Source: Haoranjiania flava (lineage in GTDB: Bacteria; Bacteroidota; Bacteroidia; Chitinophagales; Chitinophagaceae). Taken from it: DNA of 64,000 nt. The translations under genes were made by a program, and so were the position numbers. The stretch covers positions 278,982 through 342,981 of the forward strand of contig NZ_JAOTPL010000002.1 in NCBI RefSeq assembly GCF_025631005.1, given 5' to 3'. The notes under the pieces are model-generated. The model worked only from the letters and a program-made list of their open reading frames with translations. It was not told the DNA's origin and made no database searches. Below are positions 29,328 through 38,041 of the stretch, piece after piece; position 1 is the stretch's first letter; each line of letters starts with the position of its first letter.

Positions 29328-30434
29328 ATGCAAAAAAACAGTACAACAATTACTACACTCCGGTGGATAGTTGGCCTTCTTTTCATTATTTCCGGGCTGT
29401 TGAAAGCGAATGACCCCCACGGACTGAGCTACAAAATGCAGGAGTATTTTGATCTTTGGGGAATGAGCGGGCTGAACCACCTCTCTCTTCCACTGGCCGT
29501 AACCATGAACATTTTTGAGGTACTGGCAGGGGTGGCCATCATTCTTGGCTTTGCCATGAACCTGTTTAGCTGGCTATTGCTCTTGCTGATCATTGCTTTT
29601 ACTTTTCTTACAGGATATGCTGCGTTGAGCGGGAAGTTCAAAACATGTGGCTGCATGGGAGATTGCATGCCTATTCCGCCACTGGCTTCTTTCCTGAAAG
29701 ATGTAGTATTGCTTGTGCTGATACTGATTATTTTTAAATACCGGAAGAAAGTGCGGCCTGTTGTTGACAGCGCTGTTTTAAACCTGGTACTGCTGGTGTC
29801 AACCGCCGTGTTTGTAATGGTGACACAAGTGTATGTGCTCAAAAATCTTCCTTTCGTTGATTGCCTTCCTTACCGCGAAGGAAATAAGCTGCTGCAGGAG
29901 ATGCAGGCGCCCCCCGGCTCTGTGCCTGATAGCGTGGCTATTGTTTTTAAATACAAAAAAGACGGCAGGATCGTGGAGTTCGGCGCTGAGGAATTTCCTG
30001 GTGATTTTGATGATTCTTATGAATATATTGATCGTGTAGATAAAGTAGTACGTAAAGGAAATGCTACCCCAAAGATTGAGGATTTTGCTTTGTTGAATAT
30101 GCAGGGAGAGGATGTGACACAGCAACTGCTTTCTACGCCTGGCCGCCATGTGCTGGTGTTTGCACAGGATTTCTCAGGATTACAGCAGTCGGTAGCCGGT
30201 TTTAAAAACCTGTTGAATGCTGCAGCCCGTAAAAATATCCCGGTGAGGATCGTTTCGCCGCTGGCAGATCAAAGGCCTGATTTTGTGCCACAACAGGTAG
30301 CGCTTCTAAGGCTTGACCCGGTGGTAAATAAAACGGTTGCCCGCGCAAACCCAACATTCATGCTGCTCGAGGGCGATAGGATTTTGGCTAAGAAAAGTTA
30401 TAACCAGCTCAACGATTTTATTGAAAAACTATAA
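29328..30434 (+). CDS. BT_3928-like DoxX-family membrane protein
   Basis: About 368 residues with four N-terminal membrane helices of the DoxX fold (WIVGLLFIISGLLKANDP, then FEVLAGVAIILGF), a Cys-rich cytoplasm- or periplasm-facing loop CGCMGDCMPIPP, a fifth helix near 155, and a C-terminal soluble thioredoxin-like region. DoxX-type proteins are redox-associated quinone or electron-transfer membrane proteins. I choose ATG 29328 over TTG 29322. The next gene overlaps its end by 14 bp and encodes a CxxC thiol protein, so the pair may act in thiol-disulfide chemistry. Confidence 0.82.
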   Translation: MQKNSTTITTLRWIVGLLFIISGLLKANDPHGLSYKMQEYFDLWGMSGLNHLSLPLAVTMNIFEVLAGVAIILGFAMNLFSWLLLLLIIAFTFLTGYAALSGKFKTCGCMGDCMPIPPLASFLKDVVLLVLILIIFKYRKKVRPVVDSAVLNLVLLVSTAVFVMVTQVYVLKNLPFVDCLPYREGNKLLQEMQAPPGSVPDSVAIVFKYKKDGRIVEFGAEEFPGDFDDSYEYIDRVDKVVRKGNATPKIEDFALLNMQGEDVTQQLLSTPGRHVLVFAQDFSGLQQSVAGFKNLLNAAARKNIPVRIVSPLADQRPDFVPQQVALLRLDPVVNKTVARANPTFMLLEGDRILAKKSYNQLNDFIEKL

Positions 30435-30828
30435 AGCTCAGGCTGATAAAGACAGGCACGGCATCATCATCTTTGACGATGCATGTGTGCTGTGCAACCG
30501 TTTTGCACAATGGATCATAAAGGGCGATACCAGGAGATATTTTAAGTTTATTTCCCTGAAAGCCGCATCATGCAATGGCTTGCTCCCGGAAAATTATCAC
30601 GGCAATAATACGGTAATATTGTTTGAAGATGATAAAATTTACACCGAAAGCAATGCAGCATTGCGCATTGTAAAGCAACTGGAAGGCTGGAAAAAATGGT
30701 TGTATATCTTTATAGTTTTTCCCAAACCTTTGCGCGATGCGCTGTACAGGTTTACTGCACGTAACCGCTACCGTTGGTTTGGAACCACTACTACCTGCAG
30801 TGTGGACAGCAGCAGGCTGGTAGAATAA
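30421..30828 (+). CDS. DCC (DUF393) thiol-disulfide family protein
   Basis: The product has the family signature IIIFDDACVLCNRFAQWII, with the DxxCxxC motif near the N-terminus, and ends in a helical FPKPLRDALYRFTARNRYRWFG segment, both typical of DCC1-like (DUF393) proteins. These are thought to be thiol oxidoreductases. TTG 30421 gives 135 residues and overlaps the DoxX gene by 14 bp; the longer open frame upstream is out of keeping with the family. The start is likely but not certain. Confidence 0.82.
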   Translation: MKNYKAQADKDRHGIIIFDDACVLCNRFAQWIIKGDTRRYFKFISLKAASCNGLLPENYHGNNTVILFEDDKIYTESNAALRIVKQLEGWKKWLYIFIVFPKPLRDALYRFTARNRYRWFGTTTTCSVDSSRLVE

Positions 30829-31275
30829 TTACAATTCATAAAACATTTTATACATATCGTATCCTTTTGCCCAGTAATCTTTTATTATTTCATGAAGCAC
30901 AAATCCGTTCTTCTCATAGAATTGATAAGAGAACTGCGATGTACGCACGGTGACCGCTTCAATGTTTTTGAGCTGTTTTAAAAGATTTATACGGTATTGC
31001 AAAAGTTGGGTTCCTGCGCCTTTGCCATGAAAGGCAGGGTGTATAAAATCCCAGCTGATGATCCCGGTTCGATGATTAAAATTGATTCCACCGGAGCCAA
31101 TGATCTTGTTATTGTATTCAATGATAAAATATTTTTCAACGCCGTTGTCTGCATATTGCTCAAAGTCTGAAATTTCGCTTTCAGCAAAATATGCAGGCAC
31201 ATTCAACTGCAGGATTTCCAGCAGAGCAGGTTTGTCCTCAGGCGTATAATCTCTGATGATGAAATTTTCTTGCAT
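30829..31275 (-). CDS. GNAT-family N-acetyltransferase
   Basis: A single GNAT domain begins at FIIRDYTPEDKPALLEIL. The acetyl-CoA loop appears as HGKGAGTQLLQYRI and the final motif as SYQFYEKNGFVLHEIIKDYW. The substrate is unknown. An open frame continues upstream to 31353, but ATG 31275 (MQENFIIRDY) gives the normal domain N-terminus. The adenine deaminase gene ends just upstream on the same strand, so the two may be co-transcribed. It converges on the DCC gene with no gap. Confidence 0.85.
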   Translation of the reverse strand: MQENFIIRDYTPEDKPALLEILQLNVPAYFAESEISDFEQYADNGVEKYFIIEYNNKIIGSGGINFNHRTGIISWDFIHPAFHGKGAGTQLLQYRINLLKQLKNIEAVTVRTSQFSYQFYEKNGFVLHEIIKDYWAKGYDMYKMFYEL

Positions 31276-31355
31276 GTGTATCTTTGATGATTTTACTGCT
31301 GCCCCGGATAGTTTACGGGGTACCGGTTTGTATGCAACATTCTGCCTATTCATTT

Positions 31356-32993
31356 CTATAGCAGGCTGAATGTATCTCCGTCAAACAAGCCTTTATCGCT
31401 GAGTTTTAGGTGTGGTATTACCAATAATGCCATAAAGCTGAGTGTCATAAAAGGGGCTTCCAGGCTGCTTCCCAGCGATTTGGCCAGGCGGTCAATAGTT
31501 TCGTATTGTTCTGCTATCTCGTAGCCGTCTTGATTGCTCATCAGGCCTGCCACAGGGAGCGGCAGCACATCTGTTTTTCCATGGTTGCTTACGCTTACGC
31601 CGCCCTGGGTGTCCATAACCGCATTAATAGCCGCTGCAAGGCTTTCGTCGTCAGCGCCCACAGCTATTACGTTGTGGCTGTCGTGTGCCACGGTTGATGC
31701 AATAGCTCCCTGTTTAAAACCAAAGTTGGTGATAAATGCTTTTGCAACTCCGGCTTTATTGTAGCGGTTAATGACCACTATTTTCAGCACGTCATTTTTT
31801 ATATCGCATACAATATGGCCGTTTTCTATTTTTGCCGGGAAATATTTTTTTGGTGTAATAAGCTGGCCGTCTATCGCTTCAATCACAGGAATCTCGTTAT
31901 TGTCATTAAGCGGATACTTGTCTATTGCTACAAGCAATTCTTCTTTCGTGATCTTTGCAGCAACGAAATTATTGATGGTTTGCTCTTGCACCGGTGCCAA
32001 TAAAGTTTTACTGTTTTCAGCTACCAATTGGCCGTTGATATAGGTTTTCAATACTTCAAAGCTTTCCAGGTTTTTTACCAGTATAAAATCTGCCGGGTCT
32101 CCTGCTTTCAATAATCCCACATTAAGATTGTAATGTTCTACCGGGTTGATGCAGGCTGCCTTTAAAACCTTAAATACATCCACACCTTTTTCCACCGCGC
32201 GTTTACAAAGTTGATTGATATGTCCCAATACCAGGCTGTCGGGGTGTTTGTCGTCGCTGCAAAACATCATCTCGTCTTCATAGTGGTGCAGCAGGCCTAT
32301 CAAGGCATCAAAGTTTTTGGCGGCGCTGCCTTCACGGATCAGTATCTTCATGCCGCAGGCAAGTTTTTCTTCCGCTTCTTCTTTGGTAAAGCATTCGTGA
32401 TCTGTAGAAATGCCTGCAGCTGCATATTTGCGCGCATCTTCTCCGCGCAGGCCCGGAGCGTGCCCGTCAACAGGTTTACCCAATCTGTGTGCTGCTTCTA
32501 TTTTCCTGCGTACTTCTTCATCGCCGTGCAAAACGCCCGGGAAATTCATCATTTCAGAGAGGTATTTTATTTCCTCCATTTCCAGCAGCTTGATTACGTC
32601 ATCACTGTTAAGCTCAGCGCCCGCGGTTTCAAAAGTTGTTGCCGGCACACAACTCGGCGCACCAAAATAAAATTTAAAGGGACAACGTCTGCCGTTTTCA
32701 ATCATGTAATGTACACCCTGCATGCCGCATACATTTGCTATTTCATGCGGGTCTGAAATGGTTGCCACCGTGCCGTGTGTTACTGCTATGCGTGCAAACT
32801 CCGTGGGAATAAGCATGCTGCTTTCTATATGCACATGGCTGTCAATAAAACCGGGCATTGCATAAGGCAATGTCTCATCCGGCATATCATTTATTTTCCT
32901 GATGGAAATGATTCTTTCATTAAATAAGATTTCCGCTGTATAAATTTTCTTTGCGGTTATATCTACCAGGTTTACCTGCATTTGTATATTCAT
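31356..32993 (-). CDS. ade: Adenine deaminase
   Basis: The 545-residue amidohydrolase turns adenine into hypoxanthine and ammonia. The metal-binding HVH lies in GFIDSHVHIESSML, with further ligands in VLHGDEE, GHAPGL and STDHEC, and CSDDKHPDSL supplies the catalytic Asp. The C-terminal adenine-deaminase domain contains VAHDSHNVIAVG and GGVSVSNHGK. Length and order are normal. It functions in purine salvage together with other salvage genes such as upp. Confidence 0.95.
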   Translation of the reverse strand: MNIQMQVNLVDITAKKIYTAEILFNERIISIRKINDMPDETLPYAMPGFIDSHVHIESSMLIPTEFARIAVTHGTVATISDPHEIANVCGMQGVHYMIENGRRCPFKFYFGAPSCVPATTFETAGAELNSDDVIKLLEMEEIKYLSEMMNFPGVLHGDEEVRRKIEAAHRLGKPVDGHAPGLRGEDARKYAAAGISTDHECFTKEEAEEKLACGMKILIREGSAAKNFDALIGLLHHYEDEMMFCSDDKHPDSLVLGHINQLCKRAVEKGVDVFKVLKAACINPVEHYNLNVGLLKAGDPADFILVKNLESFEVLKTYINGQLVAENSKTLLAPVQEQTINNFVAAKITKEELLVAIDKYPLNDNNEIPVIEAIDGQLITPKKYFPAKIENGHIVCDIKNDVLKIVVINRYNKAGVAKAFITNFGFKQGAIASTVAHDSHNVIAVGADDESLAAAINAVMDTQGGVSVSNHGKTDVLPLPVAGLMSNQDGYEIAEQYETIDRLAKSLGSSLEAPFMTLSFMALLVIPHLKLSDKGLFDGDTFSLL

Positions 32994-33076
32994 TTAGTGC
33001 ATTAAACTGTGAAATATTAAATTAGCTAAGCCGCATTGCCTGCAAGCACTGAAGCATAAAGGTTTTGTAAAGTAAG

Positions 33077-33286
33077 CTATACTTCGTCTTCTACGTTTTG
33101 CGCTTTTTTATACCAGTAAAAGGCCAGCAACAGCCAGCATATGGCAATGATGCTGTACAATATGGTTTTAGACCTGTTGCCAAGGGTGTATGCATTATAA
33201 AGTGTGTAACCGTACACAATGGCAAGTGCGCCGCATAGTACGGTAAATATCTGGAAACGGTTTCTTTTCGGGTTCTTCTTATTCAT
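33077..33286 (-). CDS. Small two-helix membrane protein
   Basis: A 69-residue protein with a basic N-terminus (NKKNPKRNRF) and two membrane helices (IFTVLCGALAIVYGYTLY and ILYSIIAICWLLLAFYWY), ending in an acidic tail. I do not recognise a family with known function. Its start overlaps the end of the GH3-like gene by 8 bp, which argues for a real, translationally coupled gene. Confidence 0.7.
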   Translation of the reverse strand: MNKKNPKRNRFQIFTVLCGALAIVYGYTLYNAYTLGNRSKTILYSIIAICWLLLAFYWYKKAQNVEDEV

Positions 33287-34793
33287 GGTTGATGGTTGCT
33301 AAAACTTCTTCGAGGTATTGCCTGTCGTTGGAAAGCCTGGGCACTTTATGCTGGCCTCCCAACTTTCCTTTTTCTTTCAGCCATCGCTGGAAGCTTCCTC
33401 TTGGAAGCGCGTGTATCACGGGTAGGCGCAAAGCAATGTCCCTGTGTCTCTTGGCTTCATAGTCACTGTTTGTTTTCTTCAGTTCCCTGTCGAGCGTTTC
33501 GGCAAAGAGCTGCATATCTTCAGGTTCTTTTTCAAATTCAAACAGCCATTCATGCGCGCCATTTTCATTTTCACTGAAGTATACGGGCGCGGCAGTGTAT
33601 TCTGTCACAGATATATCCAGTTCCTTACTGGTATTGAAAATAGCAGTGTCTGCATTTTCTACGATCAGTTCTTCGCCGAATGCATTAATGAAATGTTTCA
33701 GCCTGCCCACAACTTTGATGCGGAACGGGTAAAGCGTAGTGAACTCAACGGTATCACCCGGGATGTATCTCCACAGGCCTCCATTGGTAGATATCACGAT
33801 CGCGTACTTTTTATTGAGTTCCACCTCTGCAAGTGATAAGGTTGCTGGCTGATCTTTGCCGTATTCTTCAACAGGCATAAACTCGTAATAGATGCCGTGG
33901 TCCAGCATCAGCAACATGCCTTCCGCATCTGCCTGGTCCTGTGCTGCAAAAAAGCCTTCGCTGGCGTTGTACATATCTCGGTAGCAAACATTTTCACCCA
34001 GTATTTTTTTAAACTGCTCGCGGTAGGGTGTAAATGAAACGCCGCCGTGCATGTACAATTCAAAGTTTGGCCATACCTCTTTGATATTTTTTTTGCCTGT
34101 GATTTCCAGTATCCTTTTCAGCAGTACCAGTGTCCAGGTGGGCACGCCGGAGATAGAAGTAACTTCTTCATTGATGGTGGTTTGTGCAATGGCTTCTATT
34201 TTAGACTCCCACTCGTCCATAAGCGCTATGGACAATTGCGGCGTTTTCATCCATTGTGCATAGAAAGGAGAGTTTTGGAGAAGAACTGCGCTGAGGTCGC
34301 CATAAAAAATTTCTTCATTAAGCTGGCTGATCTGGTGACTGCCGCCGATCACAAGCCCTTTACCGCTTAGTAATTGCGAATTTGGATTTTCATACAGAAA
34401 TAAGGTGATCACGTCCTTGGCAGCCTTGTAGTGGCAGTCTGCCAGGCTTTCTTCGGTGATGGGTATAAATTTGCTTTTATCGCTGGTGGTGCCGCTGCTT
34501 TTGGCAAACCAGGTCACCGGTGTATTCCACAACACATTGTTCTCCCCGTTCATCAGCCGGTCAACATAAGGTTTTAATTCCGTGTATTCCTGCACGGGTA
34601 CATGTTTCCTGAAATCAGCTAAATTAAAGATGTTGTTGAAATCGTACTGCATGCCAAAAGAAGTGTACTGGCCGTGAGCGATAAGCTCCTGCATGACGTT
34701 TCTCTGGGTTTCGAGCGGGTGGTCCATCCACTCTTTTATATTTTTATATCTTAACCTCGCAAGTTTTGAGACTGTAGGACTAATAAACTTCAT
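33279..34793 (-). CDS. GH3-family acyl-adenylating protein
   Basis: This 504-residue protein belongs to the GH3 (auxin-responsive promoter) family, which in plants conjugates acids to amino acids by an adenylate. The ATP loop is seen as WFAKSSGTTSDKSKFIPIT, followed by GLVIGGSH, YMHGGVSFTPY, YNASEGFF and the GDTVEFTTLYPFRIKVVGRLKHFIN segment. Bacterial members are common in Bacteroidota but the acid and acceptor are unknown. It is the first gene of a two-gene unit with the small membrane protein. Confidence 0.9.
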   Translation of the reverse strand: MKFISPTVSKLARLRYKNIKEWMDHPLETQRNVMQELIAHGQYTSFGMQYDFNNIFNLADFRKHVPVQEYTELKPYVDRLMNGENNVLWNTPVTWFAKSSGTTSDKSKFIPITEESLADCHYKAAKDVITLFLYENPNSQLLSGKGLVIGGSHQISQLNEEIFYGDLSAVLLQNSPFYAQWMKTPQLSIALMDEWESKIEAIAQTTINEEVTSISGVPTWTLVLLKRILEITGKKNIKEVWPNFELYMHGGVSFTPYREQFKKILGENVCYRDMYNASEGFFAAQDQADAEGMLLMLDHGIYYEFMPVEEYGKDQPATLSLAEVELNKKYAIVISTNGGLWRYIPGDTVEFTTLYPFRIKVVGRLKHFINAFGEELIVENADTAIFNTSKELDISVTEYTAAPVYFSENENGAHEWLFEFEKEPEDMQLFAETLDRELKKTNSDYEAKRHRDIALRLPVIHALPRGSFQRWLKEKGKLGGQHKVPRLSNDRQYLEEVLATINHE

Positions 34794-34964
34794 GTGTTTA
34801 TTTGATGGTTATTAATGACCGCAACTTGTGCCGCGGCGGATGTATGTATATGCTGTTCAGCGTTGCTGCCGGCAACTTTCCACGCCATTTTCTCCGCGGA
34901 GGAAGAAAATATTTTCACGGCAAGTTATAAAAATAATGATAAATTGCGAACGTTGATAATGCAT

Positions 34965-34972
34965 TATATTTG
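34965..34972 (+). promoter_or_regulatory. -7 promoter element upstream of the START-like gene
   Basis: TATATTTG fits TAnnTTTG and points toward the gene at 35051, giving a leader of about 70 nt. The rest of the 34794-35050 gap shows no gene. Confidence 0.4.
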
Positions 34973-35050
34973 AGTTTTTTGAAAATATATTTTTATCTTT
35001 TAATAATTTCACTATTATTGCAACCTGTTTAACGTATTAACTAAATCAGA

Positions 35051-35434
35051 ATGGCTAAAAGGCAAATTTACACTTTAGAGTTCCCGGTGCGTTGTTCGCC
35101 CAATATTTTATATAACTTTCTTTCTACGGCGTCCGGCTTACAGGAATGGTTTGCCGATAATGTGGATGAACGCGATGGTATCATGAGTTTTTCCTGGAGT
35201 GGCGGCGCGCCTGATAAAGCAAAGATCATTGCCCGCGAAGAAAACCTATGCGCACGATATAGCTGGCTGCATGAAGACCCGAAAGAATACTTTGAATTTA
35301 AATTGACCGTGGCTGAAATTTCCAACCAGACCATCCTCGTGGTAACTGCCTTTGCAGACAAAGACGATGTAAAAGATGAAGCCATGGTATGGGAGCACCA
35401 GGTTAAAGAACTATTCCACAGGATAGGCAGTTAA
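35051..35434 (+). CDS. START-like (SRPBCC) domain protein
   Basis: A 127-residue single-domain protein with the pattern TLEFPVRCSPNILYNFLSTASGLQEWF, typical of the START-like/AHSA1 ligand-binding fold found in most Bacteroidota. Later strands (YFEFKLTVAEISNQTILVVTAF) and a C-terminal helix complete the fold. The ligand is unknown. It is followed by a strong terminator and then lptG, so it appears monocistronic. Confidence 0.85.
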   Translation: MAKRQIYTLEFPVRCSPNILYNFLSTASGLQEWFADNVDERDGIMSFSWSGGAPDKAKIIAREENLCARYSWLHEDPKEYFEFKLTVAEISNQTILVVTAFADKDDVKDEAMVWEHQVKELFHRIGS

Positions 35435-35464
35435 GCGCTGGTAAATATTCTACTTTTAAATAGT

Positions 35465-35492
35465 AAAATCCTGCAGCTACGCAGGATTTTTA
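35465..35492 (+). terminator. Terminator after the START-like gene
   Basis: AAAATCCTGC and GCAGGATTTT form a perfect 10-bp stem around a 6-nt loop, followed by a short T-rich end. Confidence 0.75.
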
Positions 35493-35527
35493 TGTTATTG
35501 CTAATATGTTTATTCATTTTAAAAGAA

Positions 35528-35535
35528 TAATTTTG
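35528..35535 (+). promoter_or_regulatory. -7 promoter element of lptG
   Basis: TAATTTTG matches TAnnTTTG 25 bp before the GTG start at 35561. It lies directly after the preceding terminator. Confidence 0.5.
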
Positions 35536-35560
35536 CTCTCTTAAAACGATGGAAAATTAA

Positions 35561-37012
35561 GTGATAAAAAAAATAGATACACTTATCCTGAAGGCATTCA
35601 TAGGGCCGTTCATTGCTACGCTGCTGATATCGGTATTTGTATTGGTGATGCAGTTCTTCTGGCTTTACATTGATGACCTGGTGGGTAAAGGCATAGATCT
35701 GATAACGATACTTCAATTGATTGGCTATGTATCCGTATCTATTATTCCGCTTGCTTTACCGCTGTCTTTGCTGCTGTCTTCCATCATGACCTTTGGTAAC
35801 CTGGGAGAGACCTTTGAGCTGGTAGCCCTGAAATCTTCCGGCATATCGCTGGTAAGGTTTATGCGGCCCTTGCTGTTCGTGGCATTTATACTGGCCATTA
35901 TAGCTTTTTTCCTGTCTAATAATTTTATACCGGTAGTTAACCTGAAGCTTGACAGGCTTAAGTACGACATCATTACTTCAAAGCCGGCGTTCGATATTAA
36001 AGAAGGTACATTTTACGATAAAATTGAGGGCTTCGTGATCAAGGTGGGCAAAAAAGAAGAAGACAACAAGACCATCCGCGACATTGTCATTTTTGAAAAG
36101 AATTATGGACTGCAGGATAATTTGCTGATAGCCAAATCAGGCAAAATGGAAATAACGCCTGACAATAATTACCTGGAGTTTAGCCTCAAAGACGGGTGGA
36201 GATATGAAGAAACAGGCAATGCAACAGAAAATGATCAAACGCAGTTTGTAAGAATGGGCTTCTCTTCTTACAAAAAAGTGTTCGACATGTCGAGTTTTAA
36301 AATGAACCAGACAGACGAAGAAGGATTTAAATATTCTCCTAAAATGCTTACTGTGCGCCAGCTTGCGCCGGCCATAGATTCCCTGGAAAGAAGTGACAGC
36401 TTATTTGCTGCTATGTCTGGCAATGAGTTAAGCGCCTCGTTTAATTTTTTGAAATTCAAAGACAGTACCTGGCAACCCTACAAAGGAAAAGTAAAAGGAG
36501 ATTACCTGAGCCGGTTTACAGATTCTGTAAAAGGTATACATTTCAATTCAATCATTTCGCAGTTAAACTCTGTTAAAAACAGCAATCAATTTCTGATGCA
36601 GGAGTTTACAGATAAACAGGATTCTCTTCGTTTACATAAAATTGAATGGCATAAAAAGTTTACACTATCTGTAGCCTGTATTATTTTGTTCCTCATCGGA
36701 GCGCCGCTGGGTTCTATCATTCGTAAAGGCGGGCTGGGCCTGCCGTTGGTATTTGCTATTATTTTCTTTGTACTGTTTTTCCTCCTCAACAATTTAGGTG
36801 AAAAGTTTTCCAAGCAGGGCGTTGTAGCCGTATATGAAGGCATGTGGCTTTCTTCGATAGTGCTATTGCCTGTAGGCATATTTCTTGTGTACAAAGCCAT
36901 GCACGATTCGCAATTATTCAACAAAGAAGCCTATTACAGGTTGTTCAGAGCCATAAGCAGGTTTTTAAACAAAGCAGGCCTGCTCAGGAAGAAAAAAACA
37001 CCTGCTGCATAA
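35561..37012 (+). CDS. LptF/LptG-family LPS export permease
   Basis: The 483-residue inner-membrane protein has three N-terminal membrane helices, a large periplasmic domain (about 120-360) and three C-terminal helices. The opening IDTLILKAFIGPFIATLLISVFVLVMQFF and the helix with LPLSLLLSSIMTFGNLGETFEL are the family pattern. LptF/G subunits pair with the LptB ATPase to extract lipopolysaccharide. Bacteroidota often carry two such genes; only one is here, so F versus G cannot be decided. The start is GTG 35561. The CDF gene follows 10 bp later. Confidence 0.88.
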   Translation: MIKKIDTLILKAFIGPFIATLLISVFVLVMQFFWLYIDDLVGKGIDLITILQLIGYVSVSIIPLALPLSLLLSSIMTFGNLGETFELVALKSSGISLVRFMRPLLFVAFILAIIAFFLSNNFIPVVNLKLDRLKYDIITSKPAFDIKEGTFYDKIEGFVIKVGKKEEDNKTIRDIVIFEKNYGLQDNLLIAKSGKMEITPDNNYLEFSLKDGWRYEETGNATENDQTQFVRMGFSSYKKVFDMSSFKMNQTDEEGFKYSPKMLTVRQLAPAIDSLERSDSLFAAMSGNELSASFNFLKFKDSTWQPYKGKVKGDYLSRFTDSVKGIHFNSIISQLNSVKNSNQFLMQEFTDKQDSLRLHKIEWHKKFTLSVACIILFLIGAPLGSIIRKGGLGLPLVFAIIFFVLFFLLNNLGEKFSKQGVVAVYEGMWLSSIVLLPVGIFLVYKAMHDSQLFNKEAYYRLFRAISRFLNKAGLLRKKKTPAA

Positions 37013-37022
37013 ACACCGCACT

Positions 37023-38018
37023 ATGCCAACAGCAAAAGCAAAAGAAAACCTGAAGGTGCAGAAATGGATATTCGCACTTTCTGTTTGCCTGTTTATCATA
37101 AAACTGGTGGCCTTTAAAATCACGGGATCTATGGCTATACTTTCTGATGCGCTGGAAAGCATTGTCAATATGCTTGCAGGTTTCATCGGGTTGGTAAGCC
37201 TGTTTGTGTCGGCGATGCCTAAAGACAAGAACCATCCCTACGGCCATGGTAAAGTTGAGTTTTTATCTGCAGCAGCCGAAGGTACCATGATCATTGGCGC
37301 CGGTATTTTTATATTTTATGAAACTATACAGACCTTCTTTAAAGAGACCACGGTGGATAAGCTGGACTCAGGACTGATGCTGGTGCTGGCAACTGCTATT
37401 ATCAACTATGCAGCCGGCTATTTTTGTATAAAGGTGGGTAAAAGAAATAACTCTGTAGCTTTGCAGGCGAGCGGTAAGCATTTGCAGATAGATACCTACT
37501 CTACGCTGGGTATTGTCGCGGGTTTAGTGATCATTCTATTGACCAAAAGCTACGTGCTTGATAAGATCATAGCTTTTGCAATGGGTGCGCTTATCATCTA
37601 CAATGGTGTGAAAATATTGCGCAACGCGTTCTCCGGCATTATGGATGAGGCTGATGTGCAGGTGCTGGAAAGGGTAGCCAATGTACTGAATATACACCGC
37701 AAAGAGAACTGGGTAGACGTGCACAACCTGCGGGTAGTAAAGTATGGCGGCCTCATGCATATTGACTGCCATTTTACGCTGCCCTGGTATATGAACCTGG
37801 TAGAGGCACATAAAGAGATCAACGCAATGCAGCGCCTGGTGGAAACCGAGTTCGGCGACAGCATAGAATTCTTTATTCACACAGATGATTGCAGGCAAAA
37901 GAACTGCGCCATCTGCATCAAGAGCGATTGCCATGTACGGCTGCATGCATTCGAGAAGAAAATTGAATGGACGCTGGAAAACATTGCCAATAATGAAAGA
38001 CATTCCGTTAACTTATAA
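37023..38018 (+). CDS. Cation diffusion facilitator transporter
   Basis: A 331-residue metal-proton antiporter with about five or six helices. The metal site is marked by ILSDALESIVNMLAG, and the loop HPYGHGKVEFL follows, as in zinc/iron/manganese CDF proteins. The cytoplasmic C-terminal domain (from about residue 210) contains the His-rich HIDCHFTLPWYMNLVEAHKE. The extreme C-terminus has four Cys and two His in about 25 residues (DDCRQKNCAICIKSDCHVRLH), a likely extra metal site. It follows lptG closely and probably shares its transcript. Confidence 0.9.
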   Translation: MPTAKAKENLKVQKWIFALSVCLFIIKLVAFKITGSMAILSDALESIVNMLAGFIGLVSLFVSAMPKDKNHPYGHGKVEFLSAAAEGTMIIGAGIFIFYETIQTFFKETTVDKLDSGLMLVLATAIINYAAGYFCIKVGKRNNSVALQASGKHLQIDTYSTLGIVAGLVIILLTKSYVLDKIIAFAMGALIIYNGVKILRNAFSGIMDEADVQVLERVANVLNIHRKENWVDVHNLRVVKYGGLMHIDCHFTLPWYMNLVEAHKEINAMQRLVETEFGDSIEFFIHTDDCRQKNCAICIKSDCHVRLHAFEKKIEWTLENIANNERHSVNL

Positions 38019-38025
38019 AAAAACT

Positions 38026-38033
38026 TATTTTTG
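38026..38033 (+). promoter_or_regulatory. -7 promoter element of tsaD
   Basis: TATTTTTG is a full TAnnTTTG match and ends only 8 bp before the tsaD ATG, so a transcript starting here would be almost leaderless. Confidence 0.5.
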
Positions 38034-38041
38034 CCGCTGCA

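Noticed and set aside
32211..32756. 181-codon open frame antisense to adenine deaminase
   Set aside because: It is wholly covered by the well-conserved ade gene on the other strand.
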